64,000 bases of DNA from Cryobacterium aureum. GTDB lineage: Bacteria; Actinomycetota; Actinomycetes; Actinomycetales; Microbacteriaceae. Positions within the stretch are counted from its first letter, which is position 1. Each line of letters begins with the position of its first letter. Location of the stretch: assembly GCF_002954245.1 (NCBI RefSeq), contig NZ_PPTG01000001.1, positions 62,001-126,000 on the forward strand, given 5' to 3'. A program made the position numbers and the translations under genes. This document shows, in pieces, positions 44,876 through 55,704 of this stretch. Below the pieces are notes generated by a model, which saw nothing but the letters and a program-made list of their open reading frames with translations, had not been told where the DNA came from and searched no databases.

Positions 44876-45175
44876 TTACTTGGCCTTCTCAAGAATCTCG
44901 ACCAGGCGCCAGCGCTTGGAAGCGCTGAGCGGACGGGTCTCACTGATCAGGACCAGGTCGCCGATGCCGGCGGAGTTCGCCTCGTCGTGCGCCTTCAGCT
45001 TGGATGTACGGCGGATGACCTTGCCGTACAACGGGTGCTTCACGCGGTCTTCGACCACGACAATGATGGTTTTGTTCATCTTGTCGCTGGTCACGTAACC
45101 ACGCAGCGTCTTGCGATATCCGCGTACGAGCTCGGTGGCTTCGCCCGCGACGACCGTTTCGTCAGTCTTCGCCAT
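44876..45175 (-). CDS. rpsQ: 30S ribosomal protein S17
   Basis: S17 is a primary 16S rRNA-binding protein. The 99-residue protein has [37 protein letters not shown] and [18 protein letters not shown]. Slightly longer at the N-terminus than the E. coli protein. It starts two bases after rpmC. Confidence 0.96.
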   Translation of the reverse strand: MAKTDETVVAGEATELVRGYRKTLRGYVTSDKMNKTIIVVVEDRVKHPLYGKVIRRTSKLKAHDEANSAGIGDLVLISETRPLSASKRWRLVEILEKAK

Positions 45176-45177
45176 GA

Positions 45178-45540
45178 CTAGGCCTCCTTCGTCTCGACGG
45201 CCTTGGCTTCAGCGTCATCGGTGGACTCCACTGCAGCCTTGGCCTTCTTAGCGGATGATTTACCCGCGTTCTTCTTTTCAGCCTTCTCAGCCTTGGCCGG
45301 AGCCTCCACTGCAACAGGCGTGGCACGAATGCCCAGCTCGCGCTCACGGAGAACCGTGTAGATGCGAGCGATATCGCGCTTGACCGCGCGGAGGCGGCCG
45401 TGGCTCTCAAGCTGACCGGTAGCCGACTGGAAGCGCAGGTTGAACAGCTCTTCCTTGGCCTTCTTCAGCTCTTCGAACAGCTTTTCATTGTCAAAAGTAT
45501 CGAGCTCGACTGGGGCGAGCTCCTTGGTGCCGATCGCCAT
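45178..45540 (-). CDS. rpmC: 50S ribosomal protein L29 with long tail
   Basis: The first 75 residues are L29 ([46 protein letters not shown]). A further 45 residues rich in Ala, Lys and Glu ([26 protein letters not shown]...) have no equivalent in most bacteria. The start overlaps rplP by one base. Confidence 0.95.
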   Translation of the reverse strand: MAIGTKELAPVELDTFDNEKLFEELKKAKEELFNLRFQSATGQLESHGRLRAVKRDIARIYTVLRERELGIRATPVAVEAPAKAEKAEKKNAGKSSAKKAKAAVESTDDAEAKAVETKEA

Positions 45541-45959
45541 TATGCGTCGCCCTCCTCGCGCTTGATGATGCGTGCCTTGAGGGGCAGCTTATGAATTGCA
45601 CGGGTCAGCGCCTCTTTCGCAACGGCGTCAGTGACACCGCTGAGCTCGAACAGAACGCGACCCGGCTTAACGTTGGCAACCCACCACTCGACCGAACCCT
45701 TACCGGAACCCATGCGGGTTTCGGCCGGCTTCTTGGTCAGCGGGCGGTCGGGGTAGATGTTGATCCACACCTTTCCGCCACGCTTGATGTGACGCGTCAT
45801 GGCGATACGAGCGGACTCGATCTGACGGTTAGTCACATACGCGGGGGTCAACGCCTGAATGCCGTACTCACCGAAGGACACCGTGGTGCCACCGGTAGCG
45901 TGGCCGGTGCGACCCGGGTGGTGCTGCTTACGGTGCTTGACTCTACGTGGAATCAACAT
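45540..45959 (-). CDS. rplP: 50S ribosomal protein L16
   Basis: L16 helps place the A-site tRNA. The 139-residue protein begins [24 protein letters not shown] and has [25 protein letters not shown], standard features. Overlaps rpsC by one base. Confidence 0.97.
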   Translation of the reverse strand: MLIPRRVKHRKQHHPGRTGHATGGTTVSFGEYGIQALTPAYVTNRQIESARIAMTRHIKRGGKVWINIYPDRPLTKKPAETRMGSGKGSVEWWVANVKPGRVLFELSGVTDAVAKEALTRAIHKLPLKARIIKREEGDA

Positions 45960-46729
45960 TATTTAGCCTCCGCGACTGCGCCGACCGGTGCCGCTGCCGG
46001 AGCATCTGCACGAGGTGCACGGCGCGGTCGATCGTCACGACGCTCGGGGCGGGACGACTTAGCGTTGGCCTGCTCGCGAGCGAGTTCCTTGTTGGTGATG
46101 TCACCCTTGTAGATCCAGACCTTCACGCCGATACGGCCGAAGGTGGTCTTGGCTTCGTAGAAGCCGTAGTCGATGTTCGCGCGCAGGGTGTGCAGGGGCA
46201 CACGGCCTTCGCGGTAGAACTCGCTGCGGCTCATCTCGGCGCCACCCAGACGACCGGAGACCTGGATGCGAACACCCTTGGCGCCGGCGCGCTGTGCACC
46301 CTGCAGGCCCTTACGCATCGCGCGGCGGAAAGCCACACGAGCGGAGAGCTGCTCGGCAATACCCTGCGCGACGAGCTGGGCATCCTGTTCGGGGTTCTTG
46401 ACCTCGAGGATGTTCAGCTGGATCTGCTTGGCGGTGAGCTTTTCAAGGTCAGAGCGGATGCGCTCGGCCTCCGCGCCGCGGCGACCAATCACAATGCCCG
46501 GACGGGCGGTGTGAATGTCAACGCGAACACGGTCACGAGTGCGCTCGATCTCGATGCGGCTGACGCCGGCACGGTCAAGGCTGGTGCTCAGCAGGCGACG
46601 GATCTTGACGTCTTCTGCAACAAAGTCAGCGTAACGCTGACCCGGCTTGGTCGAGTCAGAGAACCATCGCGATACGTGATCGGTAGTGATTCCCAGACGG
46701 AAGCCATAGGGATTTACTTTCTGACCCAT
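45959..46729 (-). CDS. rpsC: 30S ribosomal protein S3
   Basis: S3 surrounds the mRNA entry channel. The 256-residue protein has the KH domain ([50 protein letters not shown]) and the C-terminal [34 protein letters not shown]. The Arg/Ala-rich tail is typical for actinobacteria. Confidence 0.97.
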   Translation of the reverse strand: MGQKVNPYGFRLGITTDHVSRWFSDSTKPGQRYADFVAEDVKIRRLLSTSLDRAGVSRIEIERTRDRVRVDIHTARPGIVIGRRGAEAERIRSDLEKLTAKQIQLNILEVKNPEQDAQLVAQGIAEQLSARVAFRRAMRKGLQGAQRAGAKGVRIQVSGRLGGAEMSRSEFYREGRVPLHTLRANIDYGFYEAKTTFGRIGVKVWIYKGDITNKELAREQANAKSSRPERRDDRPRRAPRADAPAAAPVGAVAEAK

Positions 46730-47094
46730 TACTTCGTACCCTCCTCAGGAGTGGTGAGCACAACCGTGATGTGGCTGGTGCGCTTCTTGATTTCGAATGC
46801 GCGACCCTGGGCACGAGCCTGGAAACGCTTGAGGGTCGTACCCTCGTCAACGAATGCCCGGCTGATGAACAGGTCCTGCTCGTCCAGATACGTGTTGGCT
46901 GCATCTGCTTTGACCCGGGCGTTGGCAATGGCCGAGGCCACCAGCTTGTACACCGGATCGGAAGCGCCCTGGGGCGCGAACTTCAGAATTCCCAGCGCTT
47001 CATGCGCCTGCTTGCCGCGGATCATGTCAACGACGCGACGAGCCTTCTGGGGGGTAACGCGGATGTGACGCACGCGTGCGATCGACTCCACCAT
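46729..47094 (-). CDS. rplV: 50S ribosomal protein L22
   Basis: L22 lines the exit tunnel. The 121-residue protein has [54 protein letters not shown] and the hairpin tip region [23 protein letters not shown]. Ends exactly at the rpsC start (one-base overlap). Confidence 0.97.
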   Translation of the reverse strand: MVESIARVRHIRVTPQKARRVVDMIRGKQAHEALGILKFAPQGASDPVYKLVASAIANARVKADAANTYLDEQDLFISRAFVDEGTTLKRFQARAQGRAFEIKKRTSHITVVLTTPEEGTK

Positions 47095-47120
47095 TTCTTC
47101 TCCTCCTTCACGTCCCCGCG

Positions 47121-47402
47121 TTAGCGGCGACGGCCCTTCTTGTCGTCCTTCACGTGTCCACGGAAGGTGCGGGTGGGCGCAAACTCACCGAGCTTGTGTC
47201 CGACCATGCTCTCGGTGACGAACACTGGGATGTGCTTGCGTCCGTCGTGCACTGCGATGGTGTGTCCGAGCATGTCGGGGATGATCATCGAGCGGCGCGA
47301 CCAGGTCTTGATTACGTTCTTGCTCTTGGCTTCGTTCGCCGCGAACACCTTGCGAAGCAGGTGGTCGTCAACGAAAGGGCCTTTCTTAAGACTTCTTGGC
47401 AT
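47121..47402 (-). CDS. rpsS: 30S ribosomal protein S19
   Basis: S19 pairs with S13 in the 30S head. The 93-residue protein begins [18 protein letters not shown] and has [38 protein letters not shown]. Standard length. Confidence 0.97.
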   Translation of the reverse strand: MPRSLKKGPFVDDHLLRKVFAANEAKSKNVIKTWSRRSMIIPDMLGHTIAVHDGRKHIPVFVTESMVGHKLGEFAPTRTFRGHVKDDKKGRRR

Positions 47403-47411
47403 CGTCTACTC

Positions 47412-48251
47412 CTACTTACGCTTCTTGCCGACGGTGCGGCGACGAACAATGAGCTTGTCGCTTTCCTTATTCGGGTGGCGGGTGCGCCCTTCCTTCTGGC
47501 CCCAGGGGCTGACGGGGTGACGTCCACCGGACGTCTTACCCTCACCACCACCGTGCGGGTGATCGACCGGGTTCATGGCAACACCACGAACGGTCGGGCG
47601 AACGCCTTTCCAGCGCATACGTCCGGCCTTGCCCCAGTTGATGTTCGACTGCTCGGCGTTGCCGACCTCGCCGATCGTCGCGCGGCAGCGAGCATCCACG
47701 TTGCGGATTTCACCAGACGGCAGACGAAGCTGGGCGTAGACGCCCTCCTTCGCCACGAGGCGAACCGACGAACCGGCGGAGCGGGCCATCTTGGCGCCAC
47801 CACCCGGACGCAGCTCGATCGCGTGAATGATGGTACCGGTGGGGATGTTCTTCAACGGCAGGTTGTTACCGGGCTTGATGTCAGCCCCGGCTCCCGACTC
47901 GATGATGTCGCCCTGGGAGAGCTTGTTCGGCGCGATGATGTAACGCTTCGTGCCATCGATGAAGTGCAGGAGCGCGATGCGCGCCGTGCGGTTCGGGTCG
48001 TATTCAATCTCAGCGACGCGGGCGTTGACGCCGTCCTTGTCATTGCGCTTGAAGTCGATCACACGGTACTGGCGCTTGTGGCCACCACCGATGTGACGGG
48101 TTGTGATGCGGCCCTGGTTGTTACGTCCACCGGTCTTGGAGAGCGGACGCAGAAGCGACTTCTCCGGGGTGGAACGCGTGATTTCCGCGAAGTCGGCAAC
48201 GGATGAACCGCGTCGACCCGGGGTCGTGGGCTTGTACTTACGAATAGCCAT
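47412..48251 (-). CDS. rplB: 50S ribosomal protein L2
   Basis: L2 is needed for subunit joining and peptidyl transfer. The 279-residue protein has [28 protein letters not shown] and the conserved [27 protein letters not shown], with the critical His near residue 230. Confidence 0.97.
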   Translation of the reverse strand: MAIRKYKPTTPGRRGSSVADFAEITRSTPEKSLLRPLSKTGGRNNQGRITTRHIGGGHKRQYRVIDFKRNDKDGVNARVAEIEYDPNRTARIALLHFIDGTKRYIIAPNKLSQGDIIESGAGADIKPGNNLPLKNIPTGTIIHAIELRPGGGAKMARSAGSSVRLVAKEGVYAQLRLPSGEIRNVDARCRATIGEVGNAEQSNINWGKAGRMRWKGVRPTVRGVAMNPVDHPHGGGEGKTSGGRHPVSPWGQKEGRTRHPNKESDKLIVRRRTVGKKRK

Positions 48252-48273
48252 TAGTTATCCCTCTGCCTGTCGC

Positions 48274-48576
48274 TTAGCCGACGGCCGTGAAGATGTCGAT
48301 GGAGCCAGACTTGAGCGTGACAATGGCACGCTTGGTGTCCTTGCGCTTGCCCATGCCGAACTTGGTGCGGCGAGTCTTGCCCACGCGGTTCAGGGTGTTG
48401 ATCGAAGCGACCTGCACCTTGAAGATCTTTTCGATCGCGAGCTTGATCTCCGTCTTGTTCGAGCGGGGGTCAACGATGAAGGTGTACTTACCCTCGTCAA
48501 TCAGGCCGTAGCTCTTCTCAGAGACAACCGGAGAGATGATGATGTCGCGGGGGTCCTTGTTGGTCGCGATAGTCAT
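48274..48576 (-). CDS. rplW: 50S ribosomal protein L23
   Basis: L23 sits at the tunnel exit and docks trigger factor and SRP. The 100-residue protein has [44 protein letters not shown]. Its start overlaps the rplD stop by one base. Confidence 0.96.
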   Translation of the reverse strand: MTIATNKDPRDIIISPVVSEKSYGLIDEGKYTFIVDPRSNKTEIKLAIEKIFKVQVASINTLNRVGKTRRTKFGMGKRKDTKRAIVTLKSGSIDIFTAVG

Positions 48577-49226
48577 TATGCGGCCACCTCTTCCTTCTTG
48601 GTCTTGCTCTCCACGAACGCGTTGAACGCGCCGGTGGTGAAGACAATGTCGTCGCTGACGAGCACGTCATAGGCGTTGAGCTGATCCCACGAAAGGATGT
48701 GCACCGTCGGGATGTTGCGAATGCTGCGCAACGTGGTCTCGTCGGTACGCTCGAGCACAACCAGCACGTGCTTGCTCGTGGCGATCTGCGTGAGCAGCTC
48801 CAGGGCAATCTTCGTGTTGGGGGTCTCAGCCGTGAACAGTGCCTCGACGATGTGCAGGCGGCCACCGCGGGCGCGGTCGCTCAGTGCACCCTTGAGGGCT
48901 GCGGCGATCATCTTTTTCGGGGTGCGCTGGTCGTAGCTGCGCGGGGTCGGTCCGTGGACGATTCCACCACCGGTCATCTGAGGAGCGCGGATCGAGCCCT
49001 GACGAGCGCGACCGGTTCCTTTCTGCTTGAACGGCTTGCGGCCGGCACCGGAAACTTCTCCACGGCGCTTGACCTTGCTCGTTCCCTGGCGTGCGGCAGC
49101 GAGCTGCGCGACAACGACCTGGTGGATGAGCGGAATGTTGGCTGGAACGTCGAAGAGCTCGTCGGGAAGCTCGGCAGAGCCTGCCTTCTTGCCCTTGGCG
49201 TCAATGATGTCGAGTGCTGTAGCCAT
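48576..49226 (-). CDS. rplD: 50S ribosomal protein L4
   Basis: L4 reaches into the exit tunnel and, in some bacteria, represses its own operon. The 216-residue protein has [45 protein letters not shown], the tunnel loop, and a normal C-terminal domain. Confidence 0.97.
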   Translation of the reverse strand: MATALDIIDAKGKKAGSAELPDELFDVPANIPLIHQVVVAQLAAARQGTSKVKRRGEVSGAGRKPFKQKGTGRARQGSIRAPQMTGGGIVHGPTPRSYDQRTPKKMIAAALKGALSDRARGGRLHIVEALFTAETPNTKIALELLTQIATSKHVLVVLERTDETTLRSIRNIPTVHILSWDQLNAYDVLVSDDIVFTTGAFNAFVESKTKKEEVAA

Positions 49227-49231
49227 AAGGA

Positions 49232-49891
49232 CTAGGCTCCCTTCACTGCGTTGCGAACGAATACGAGGCGGCCACGAGCACCGGGAACGGCGCCCTTGAC
49301 GAGCATGAGGCCCTTGTCGGCGTCAATAGCGTGCACCTTGAGGTTCAGCACGGTCACGCGCTCGCCACCCATACGACCGGCCATGCGCATGCCCTTGAAG
49401 ACACGGCTCGGGGTCGAGGAAGCACCGATGGAACCGGGCTTGCGGTGGTTGCGGTGCGAACCGTGAGAGGAGGAGACACCCTTGAAGTTGTGACGCTTCA
49501 TAACACCGGCGAAACCCTTACCCTTGCTGGTGCCCATGACGTCAACCTTGGTGCCGGCAGCAAAGACACCGTCAACGGTGAGCTCCTGGCCCAGGTTGTA
49601 GTCCGCGGCATCCGCGGTGCGGAGCTCGGTGATGTGGCGACGAGGCGTGACGCCGGCCTTGTCGAAGTGACCGGCAAGGGGCTTGTTGACCTTGCGCGGG
49701 TCGATCGGACCAGCGGCGATCTGAACGCCGTTGTAGCCGTCAACGGCCTTGGTGCGAATCTGCGTGACAACGTTCGGCGCGATCTCGATGACGGTAACGG
49801 GAACAAGCTTGTTGTTCTCGTCCCACACCTGGGTCATGCCGAGCTTCTTGCCGAGGAGACCCTTGGTGGTCTTGGTATCGGAGTAAGACAT
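49232..49891 (-). CDS. rplC: 50S ribosomal protein L3
   Basis: L3 begins 50S assembly near the peptidyl transferase centre. The 219-residue protein has [26 protein letters not shown] and the loop [56 protein letters not shown]. Confidence 0.97.
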   Translation of the reverse strand: MSYSDTKTTKGLLGKKLGMTQVWDENNKLVPVTVIEIAPNVVTQIRTKAVDGYNGVQIAAGPIDPRKVNKPLAGHFDKAGVTPRRHITELRTADAADYNLGQELTVDGVFAAGTKVDVMGTSKGKGFAGVMKRHNFKGVSSSHGSHRNHRKPGSIGASSTPSRVFKGMRMAGRMGGERVTVLNLKVHAIDADKGLMLVKGAVPGARGRLVFVRNAVKGA

Positions 49892-49899
49892 CGCGGGCC

Positions 49900-50208
49900 C
49901 TAGAGCTTGATCTCGATGTTGACGTCGGCCGGAAGGTCGAGGCGCATGAGCGAGTCAACAGCCTTCGGGGTCGGGTCAATGATGTCGATCAGACGCTTGT
50001 GGGTGCGCATTTCAAAGTGCTCCCGGCTGTCCTTGTACTTGTGAGGAGAACGGATGACACACACCACGTTCTTCTCGGTCGGAAGCGGCACCGGGCCGAC
50101 GACTGTAGCGCCCGCACGGGTCACTGTGTCGACGATCTTGCGCGCCGAAATGTCGATGACCTCGTGGTCATACGACTTAAGTCGAATGCGGATCTTCTGT
50201 CCCGCCAT
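49900..50208 (-). CDS. rpsJ: 30S ribosomal protein S10
   Basis: S10 binds in the 30S head and, with NusB, takes part in antitermination. The 102-residue protein begins [28 protein letters not shown] and has [29 protein letters not shown] sequence. It is the first gene of the S10 operon. Confidence 0.97.
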   Translation of the reverse strand: MAGQKIRIRLKSYDHEVIDISARKIVDTVTRAGATVVGPVPLPTEKNVVCVIRSPHKYKDSREHFEMRTHKRLIDIIDPTPKAVDSLMRLDLPADVNIEIKL

Positions 50209-50292
50209 GTCGAACTCTCTCTCTGTCGAGGCGTCTTACAGACAACGGCAGGATTTGCCGAGGTTGCATTGGACGCCGTAGTAGCACTGCTG

Positions 50293-50319
50293 CCATTAGC
50301 ACCACTGTTCATATGTCAA
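50293..50319 (-). promoter_or_regulatory. Candidate promoter of the S10 operon
   Basis: TTGACA (minus strand, 50314-50319) is a perfect -35 box and TAATGG (50293-50298) a modest -10; the 15-base spacing is short. Supported only by these motifs and the position ahead of a highly expressed operon. Confidence 0.4.
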
Positions 50320-50601
50320 TTTCGAATCGCGCACGAATAAACGACGCTCATCGTCAACGTCGACTCCCAGAAGCAGAACCTGGGGGACGGCACGGTTTTA
50401 CCCACGCCGACCAGATCGTTGATTTATGCTGCGCTCTGCTCCCTGCGGCCTAGCCTGCAATCTGCACATTTCGACGAGTGTTCTTCGAAAGGGTGTGACG
50501 CGACTATGCACTGCCTGGCAGTGATTCCGGCGACGCGTAGCGCACGCCGAAAGTGTTGAACTAGAAGATTCTGCCACACAGTTGCCACTTCATGCAACCC
50601 G

Positions 50602-50627
50602 GGCGTGTCGCGCGCGGCGTGTCGCGC
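50602..50627. repeat. Two copies of a 12-bp direct repeat
   Basis: GGCGTGTCGCGC occurs at 50602-50613 and again at 50616-50627, two bases apart. It could be a pair of protein-binding half-sites (period 14) or chance in a GC-rich stretch. Confidence 0.6.
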
Positions 50628-50632
50628 AATTT

Positions 50633-50676
50633 GCAAGCGGATGCCCGCGGCCGCCCGGCCGCGGGCATCCGCTTGC
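50633..50676. terminator. 21-bp perfect inverted repeat
   Basis: Two exactly complementary 21-base arms (starting GCAAGCGGATGCCCGC) leave a two-base centre. The element lies 16 bases after the stop of the small secreted-protein gene (50692), so it may end that transcript, although there is no T-run. Each arm contains the 9-mer AGCGGATGC that is repeated across the window. Confidence 0.7.
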
Positions 50677-50691
50677 GTGCGATTTTCGCAG

Positions 50692-51129
50692 CTAGCCCTG
50701 GGTGATGCCGGCAGCCACGCGCGGTCCCTGGTCTGGGCAGCTCTTCGCGGCGGATTCGGTGAGCACGCGCTGAGCCATGATCTGGCGAGATTGCTCCGAC
50801 AGCCCCGTGGTCGGGTATTCGGCGAGCACCTCGGTGATGATCTCGGGAATGGTCAGGGCGGCGTATTCCGTCAGGCTGTCGCAGACCAGCACGCTGTAGA
50901 CGCTCACGGTGCTGGCCACGATGTTGTCGAGAATCTGCTGCTCGGTCTGCGCGGTGGGCGACGGTGCTGGTGTGGCAATGGCGGTCGGGCTCGGGGACAC
51001 CCGAGTGACGGCGGATTGGGCAGCGGGAGCGGACCCGGCCAGGCGGGGCACGATCACCACGGCGAGAATGGCCACAACAACGACCGCGATCCCCAGCAGG
51101 ATGCGCATTTCCAGTTTCGATATCTGCAT
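50692..51129 (-). CDS. Small membrane-anchored extracellular protein, unknown function
   Basis: The 145-residue protein has a short N-terminus, one transmembrane segment (MRILLGIAVVVVAILAVVIVPRLAG, about 8-32), a Ser/Pro/Thr/Ala-rich linker (near 35-60) and an extracellular part of about 80 residues with two cysteines (VLVCDSLTEY and AAKSCPDQGP) that could form a disulfide. No family is recognised. ATG 51129 is preferred over an upstream TTG. It lies between tuf and rpsJ, an unusual place, bounded by the tuf terminator and a long inverted repeat. Confidence 0.7.
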   Translation of the reverse strand: MQISKLEMRILLGIAVVVVAILAVVIVPRLAGSAPAAQSAVTRVSPSPTAIATPAPSPTAQTEQQILDNIVASTVSVYSVLVCDSLTEYAALTIPEIITEVLAEYPTTGLSEQSRQIMAQRVLTESAAKSCPDQGPRVAAGITQG

Positions 51130-51220
51130 GCGCAGACCATAACCGGATATTCCCAATCCCGCGTCGGGTACTGAGCGATCGTCGTCCGCTTGAAATATCC
51201 GAGTTCGTTTGGGCGTGAAA

Positions 51221-51252
51221 AAAGGGGCCGGACCCGAAGGTCCGACCCCTTT
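51221..51252 (-). terminator. Intrinsic terminator after tuf
   Basis: Arms of 14 bases (51221-51234 and 51239-51252, one mismatch) surround a CGAA loop, and on the minus strand a run of T follows (51215-51220). It lies about 35 bases after the tuf stop. Confidence 0.9.
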
Positions 51253-51287
51253 AGAGATCTAAGTAGAAACGACTACTTAAGTATTAA

Positions 51288-52481
51288 CTACTTGATGATC
51301 TTGGTCACCGTGCCGGCGCCGACGGTGCGGCCACCTTCACGGATAGCGAAGCCGAGGCCCTCTTCCATGGCGATCGGCTGAATCAGCGCGACAGTCAGGT
51401 CGGTGGTGTCGCCAGGCATAACCATCTCGGTGCCCTCGGGCAACGTGATAACGCCGGTGACGTCCGTGGTGCGGAAGTAAAACTGCGGGCGGTAGTTCGC
51501 GTAGAACGGGTTGTGACGGCCACCCTCGTTCTTGCTGAGGATGTACGCGGTGCCCTCGAAGTCGGTGTGCGGCGTAACCGAACCCGGCTTGACGACGACC
51601 TGGCCGCGCTCAACGTCTTCGCGCTTGGTGCCACGAAGAAGAAGTCCACAGTTCTCGCCGGCCCAAGCCTCGTCGAGCTGCTTGTGGAACATCTCAATAC
51701 CGGTAACCGTGGTCTTCTGCGTCGGGCGGATGCCGACGATCTCGATCTCGGAGTTGATCTTGAGGGTTCCACGCTCGGCGCGGCCCGTAACAACGGTGCC
51801 ACGGCCGGTGATCGTGAAGACGTCCTCGATCGGCATCAAGAACGGCTTGTCCTTGTCGCGAATCGGGTCAGGAATGAAATCGTCAACAGCCTTCATGAGC
51901 TCAAGGATGTTGCCGGTCCACTTCTCGTCGCCCTCAAGCGCCTTGAGTGCGGAGACCTGGATGACGGGGGCGTTGTCGCCATCGAAACCCTGGCTGGAGA
52001 GAAGTTCACGAACTTCGAGCTCGACGAGCTCCATGATCTCTTCGTCATCAACCATGTCGGCCTTGTTCAGCGCGACGAGCAGGGTCGGAACGCCGACCTG
52101 CTTGGCGAGAAGAACGTGCTCACGGGTCTGAGCCATCGGGCCGTCAGTAGCGGCAACCACGAGGATTGCGCCGTCCATCTGAGCAGCACCGGTGATCATG
52201 TTCTTGATGTAGTCAGCGTGGCCCGGAGCATCGACGTGCGCATAGTGGCGCTTGTCGGTCTCGTACTCAACATGCGAAATGTTGATCGTGATGCCGCGCT
52301 GGCGTTCTTCCGGAGCCGAGTCAATCGACGCGAAGTCGCGCTGAACGTTGATCTTGGACGGGAACTTATCGGCAAGAACCTTGGAGATCGCTGCAGTCAG
52401 CGTGGTCTTTCCGTGGTCAACGTGACCGATCGTTCCGATGTTTACGTGCGGCTTTGTCCGCTCGAACTTGGCCTTGGCCAC
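51288..52481 (-). CDS. tuf: Elongation factor Tu
   Basis: EF-Tu brings aminoacyl-tRNA to the ribosome. The 397-residue protein has the P-loop GHVDHGKT, the switch [13 protein letters not shown] and NKADMVDD, and the C-terminal domains are complete, ending [16 protein letters not shown]. It follows fusA after 134 bases that contain a hairpin. Confidence 0.98.
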   Translation of the reverse strand: MAKAKFERTKPHVNIGTIGHVDHGKTTLTAAISKVLADKFPSKINVQRDFASIDSAPEERQRGITINISHVEYETDKRHYAHVDAPGHADYIKNMITGAAQMDGAILVVAATDGPMAQTREHVLLAKQVGVPTLLVALNKADMVDDEEIMELVELEVRELLSSQGFDGDNAPVIQVSALKALEGDEKWTGNILELMKAVDDFIPDPIRDKDKPFLMPIEDVFTITGRGTVVTGRAERGTLKINSEIEIVGIRPTQKTTVTGIEMFHKQLDEAWAGENCGLLLRGTKREDVERGQVVVKPGSVTPHTDFEGTAYILSKNEGGRHNPFYANYRPQFYFRTTDVTGVITLPEGTEMVMPGDTTDLTVALIQPIAMEEGLGFAIREGGRTVGAGTVTKIIK

Positions 52482-52574
52482 TGTGGGTCCTCCTCAGGAC
52501 TCGCGTGCAAATTCACGGCCGCCGTTATGAGCGGCCGGTATGCGCTGGATGTGTCTACTTATGTTACTAGGGCC

Positions 52575-52609
52575 AGGTGGCCGAAGCGATTTTGGCCCGA
52601 AGGCCACCT
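52575..52609 (-). terminator. Hairpin between fusA and tuf
   Basis: AGGTGGCC (52575-52582) pairs with GGCCACCT (52602-52609) with a 19-base loop that contains a smaller GGCC-type hairpin. It begins seven bases after the fusA stop. No T-run; it may attenuate or process the fusA-tuf transcript. A second GC hairpin is near 52515-52535. Confidence 0.5.
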
Positions 52610-52615
52610 TAGGGG

Positions 52616-54730
52616 CTATTCGCCCTTGTTCTTGTTGATGATCTCGTCGGCAACTGCCTTCGGGACCTCCGCATAGCTCTCGAACGTCATCGAGTACACC
52701 GCACGGCCTGAGGTCTTCGACCGCAGGTCACCGATATATCCGAACATCTCCGACAGTGGAACGTGAGCGCGAATTACCTTCACGCCCTGCGCATCCTCCA
52801 TGGTCTGGATCTGCCCACGACGCGAGTTGAGGTCGCCGATTACGTCACCCATGTATTCCTCAGGGGTACGAACTTCGACGGCCATCAGCGGCTCGAGCAG
52901 AACGGGGTTCGCCTTACGAACGGCTTCTTTAAAGCCCATCGAGCCGGCAATCTTGAAGGCCATCTCCGAGGAGTCGACGTCGTGCGCAGCGCCGTCAAGC
53001 AGGCTGGCTCGAACGCCTACCATCGGGTAGCCGGCCAGAATGCCGACGCGGAGCGCATCCTGAATTCCAGCATCCACCGAGGGAATGTACTCACGCGGGA
53101 TACGGCCACCGGTGACCTTGTTGAGGAACTCGTACGACTTCTCAGCAGTGATTTCCATCGGCTCGATCGCGATCTGAATCTTCGCGAACTGGCCGGATCC
53201 ACCGGTCTGCTTCTTGTGCGTGTAGTCGTGACGCTCAACGGCCTTGCGGATCGTCTCGCGGTACGCCACCTGGGGCTTGCCGACGTTCGCCTCAACGTTG
53301 AATTCACGCTTCATGCGGTCGACCAGGATGTCCAGGTGAAGTTCACCCATTCCCTTGATTACCGTCTGGCCAGTTTCCTGGTTCTGCTCGGTACGGAAGG
53401 TGGGGTCTTCTTCGGCGAGCTTCTGAATGGCAAGGCCCAGCTTTTCCTGGTCCTGCTTGGTCTTGGGCTCGATAGCGACCTCGATAACCGGGTCAGGGAA
53501 CGTCATGGACTCGAGTACGACCTGCTGGTTCGGGTCGCACAGGGTGTCGCCCGTGGTCGTGTCCTTGAGACCGATGACCGCGTAGATGTGACCGGCGGTC
53601 ACGAAGGCCACCGGGTTCTCCTTGTTGGCGTGCATCTGGAAGATCTTGCCGATGCGCTCCTTCTTGCCCTTGGTCGAGTTGATGACCTGGGCTCCGGAGT
53701 CGAGACGGCCGGAGTAGACGCGAACGTAGGTGAGGCGACCGAAGAACGGGTGCACCGCAACCTTGAACGCGAGAGCCGTGAAGGGCTCCTCGGCGTCGGG
53801 GTGACGCATGATGACCTTTTCTTCGTCGCGCGGGTCGTGTGCCTCAATGGCAGGCACGTCGAGCGGCGTCGGAAGGTAATCGATGACAGCGTCGAGCATC
53901 GGCTGAACGCCGCGGTTCTTGAACGCAGAACCACAGAGGACCGGGTAGATCTCACTGTTGATGGTGAGCTTGCGGATGGCGCCCTTGATCTCGGCAACCG
54001 TCAGCTCTTCGCCGGCGAAGTAACGCTCCATGAGGTCATCGTCGGTTTCGGCGACGGTCTCGAGCAGAAGCTTGCGGTACTCGGCAGCCTTCTCCACGAG
54101 GTCAGCGGGGATCTCTTCGATGGCGTACTTCGAGCCCATCTCCACGTCACCCTTGGAGTCGCCGCGCCAGGTCAGTGCGCGCATCTGAACGAGGTCAACG
54201 ACACCCTCGAACTCAGACTCTGCACCGATCGGCAGCTGGATGACCAGCGGCTTCGCGCCGAGGCGCTTGATGATGGTGTCGACCGTGAAGTAGAAGTCGG
54301 CGCCGAGCTTGTCCATCTTGTTGACGAAGCAAATGCGGGGCACGTCGTATTTGTCGGCCTGACGCCACACGGTTTCGGACTGGGGCTCAACGCCCTCCTT
54401 GCCGTCGAACACGGCAACAGCACCGTCGAGAACGCGGAGCGAACGCTCCACCTCCACGGTGAAGTCCACGTGTCCGGGGGTGTCGATGATGTTGATCTGG
54501 TTGTTGTCCCAGAAACAGGTCGTCGCAGCGGAGGTGATCGTGATGCCACGTTCCTGCTCCTGCGCCATCCAGTCCATCGTCGAGGCGCCGTCGTGGGTCT
54601 CGCCGATCTTGTGGTTGACACCCGTGTAGAACAGGATGCGCTCAGTCGTGGTGGTCTTGCCAGCATCAATGTGAGCCATGATGCCGATATTGCGGACCTT
54701 ACTCAGGTCGGTGAGCACGTCAAGTGCCAC
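52616..54730 (-). CDS. fusA: Elongation factor G
   Basis: EF-G drives translocation. The 704-residue protein has the GTPase motifs [42 protein letters not shown] and [11 protein letters not shown], and complete domains II-V. It stands between rpsG and tuf in the str operon. Confidence 0.98.
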   Translation of the reverse strand: MALDVLTDLSKVRNIGIMAHIDAGKTTTTERILFYTGVNHKIGETHDGASTMDWMAQEQERGITITSAATTCFWDNNQINIIDTPGHVDFTVEVERSLRVLDGAVAVFDGKEGVEPQSETVWRQADKYDVPRICFVNKMDKLGADFYFTVDTIIKRLGAKPLVIQLPIGAESEFEGVVDLVQMRALTWRGDSKGDVEMGSKYAIEEIPADLVEKAAEYRKLLLETVAETDDDLMERYFAGEELTVAEIKGAIRKLTINSEIYPVLCGSAFKNRGVQPMLDAVIDYLPTPLDVPAIEAHDPRDEEKVIMRHPDAEEPFTALAFKVAVHPFFGRLTYVRVYSGRLDSGAQVINSTKGKKERIGKIFQMHANKENPVAFVTAGHIYAVIGLKDTTTGDTLCDPNQQVVLESMTFPDPVIEVAIEPKTKQDQEKLGLAIQKLAEEDPTFRTEQNQETGQTVIKGMGELHLDILVDRMKREFNVEANVGKPQVAYRETIRKAVERHDYTHKKQTGGSGQFAKIQIAIEPMEITAEKSYEFLNKVTGGRIPREYIPSVDAGIQDALRVGILAGYPMVGVRASLLDGAAHDVDSSEMAFKIAGSMGFKEAVRKANPVLLEPLMAVEVRTPEEYMGDVIGDLNSRRGQIQTMEDAQGVKVIRAHVPLSEMFGYIGDLRSKTSGRAVYSMTFESYAEVPKAVADEIINKNKGE

Positions 54731-54859
54731 GGGGGTCCTCCGGAAGGGTAGGGGTGGAAATGCGGAACATGGCCGTAAACATCCGCTTTTCAGCAGGGCA
54801 GGCGCGTGCAGAATGCAGCACGCGCCTGCTTACTGATCGGGAATGCTCGGTGGATCTAG

Positions 54860-55330
54860 CTACCAGCGGTAGTGAGCGAAGGCCTTGTTCGCTTCGGCCA
54901 TCTTGTGAGTGTCTTCACGACGCTTGACAGCGGCACCGAGGCCGTTGCTCGCGTCGAGGATCTCGTTGGTGAGGCGCTCGGTCATGGTCTTCTCGCGACG
55001 AGCCTTGGCGTAGCTGGTCAACCAGCGCAGGGCCAACGTGTTGGCGCGGTGCGGCTTGACTTCGACGGGCACCTGGTAGGTGGAACCACCGACGCGGCGC
55101 GAACGCACCTCGAGGGTCGGACGAACGTTGTCGAGTGCCTTCTTCAGCGTGACAACGGCATCCAGCTCGTTCTTGGCGGAGACTCCGGCGAGGGCATCGT
55201 AAACGATGCGCTCGGCGAGGCCCTTTTTGCCATCGAGAAGGATCTTGTTGACGAGCTGGCTGACGATGGGCGCACCGTAAACCGGGTCGGCAATGACAGG
55301 GCGCTTGGGAGCGGGTCCTTTACGGGGCAT
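54860..55330 (-). CDS. rpsG: 30S ribosomal protein S7
   Basis: S7 starts assembly of the 30S head. The 156-residue protein has [35 protein letters not shown] and ends [17 protein letters not shown]. Its start overlaps the rpsL stop by one base. Confidence 0.97.
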   Translation of the reverse strand: MPRKGPAPKRPVIADPVYGAPIVSQLVNKILLDGKKGLAERIVYDALAGVSAKNELDAVVTLKKALDNVRPTLEVRSRRVGGSTYQVPVEVKPHRANTLALRWLTSYAKARREKTMTERLTNEILDASNGLGAAVKRREDTHKMAEANKAFAHYRW

Positions 55331-55704
55331 TACTTCTTCTCCATCTTTGCGCCGTAGCGGCTACGAGCCTGCTTACGGTTCTTGACGGCCTGGGTGTCCA
55401 GTGCGCCGCGAATGATTTTGTAACGCACACCGGGGAGGTCCTTAACACGGCCTCCGCGCACGAGCACCATGGAGTGCTCCTGCAGGTTGTGGCCCTCGCC
55501 GGGAATGTAGGCGGTGACCTCTGTACCGTTGGAAAGCTTGACGCGGGCGACCTTACGAAGAGCCGAGTTCGGCTTCTTCGGAGTGGTGGTGTAAACGCGG
55601 GTGCAAACGCCGCGCTGCTGCGGGTTGGACTTCAGGGCGGGAGCCTTGGTCTTGGTGACCTTGGGGCTACGGCCCTTCCTGACCAACTGCTGAATGGTGG
55701 GCAC
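55330..55704 (-). CDS. rpsL: 30S ribosomal protein S12
   Basis: S12 monitors decoding. The 124-residue protein has [20 protein letters not shown] (Lys 43, the streptomycin-resistance site, is wild type) and [20 protein letters not shown] (Lys 88, also wild type). First gene of rpsL-rpsG-fusA-tuf. Confidence 0.98.
   Translation of the reverse strand: MPTIQQLVRKGRSPKVTKTKAPALKSNPQQRGVCTRVYTTTPKKPNSALRKVARVKLSNGTEVTAYIPGEGHNLQEHSMVLVRGGRVKDLPGVRYKIIRGALDTQAVKNRKQARSRYGAKMEKK

Larger units (their letters stand above)
50209..50691. other. 483-bp leader and gap upstream of rpsJ
   Basis: No gene was found. On the minus strand TTGACA (50314-50319) with TAATGG (50293-50298), 15 bases apart, is a possible promoter for rpsJ about 85 bases upstream of its start. 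The 15-bp near-perfect palindrome CACTGCCTGGCAGTG is at 50509-50523. A duplicated 12-mer GGCGTGTCGCGC is at 50602-50613 and 50616-50627, followed by a long inverted repeat at 50633-50676. The part between about 50330 and 50500 holds nothing I can name. Confidence 0.6.

Noticed and set aside
52763..54751. A 662-codon frame opposite fusA
   Set aside because: Antisense shadow of EF-G with no recognisable motifs. Similar long shadows oppose secY, mtlD and the PTS genes.
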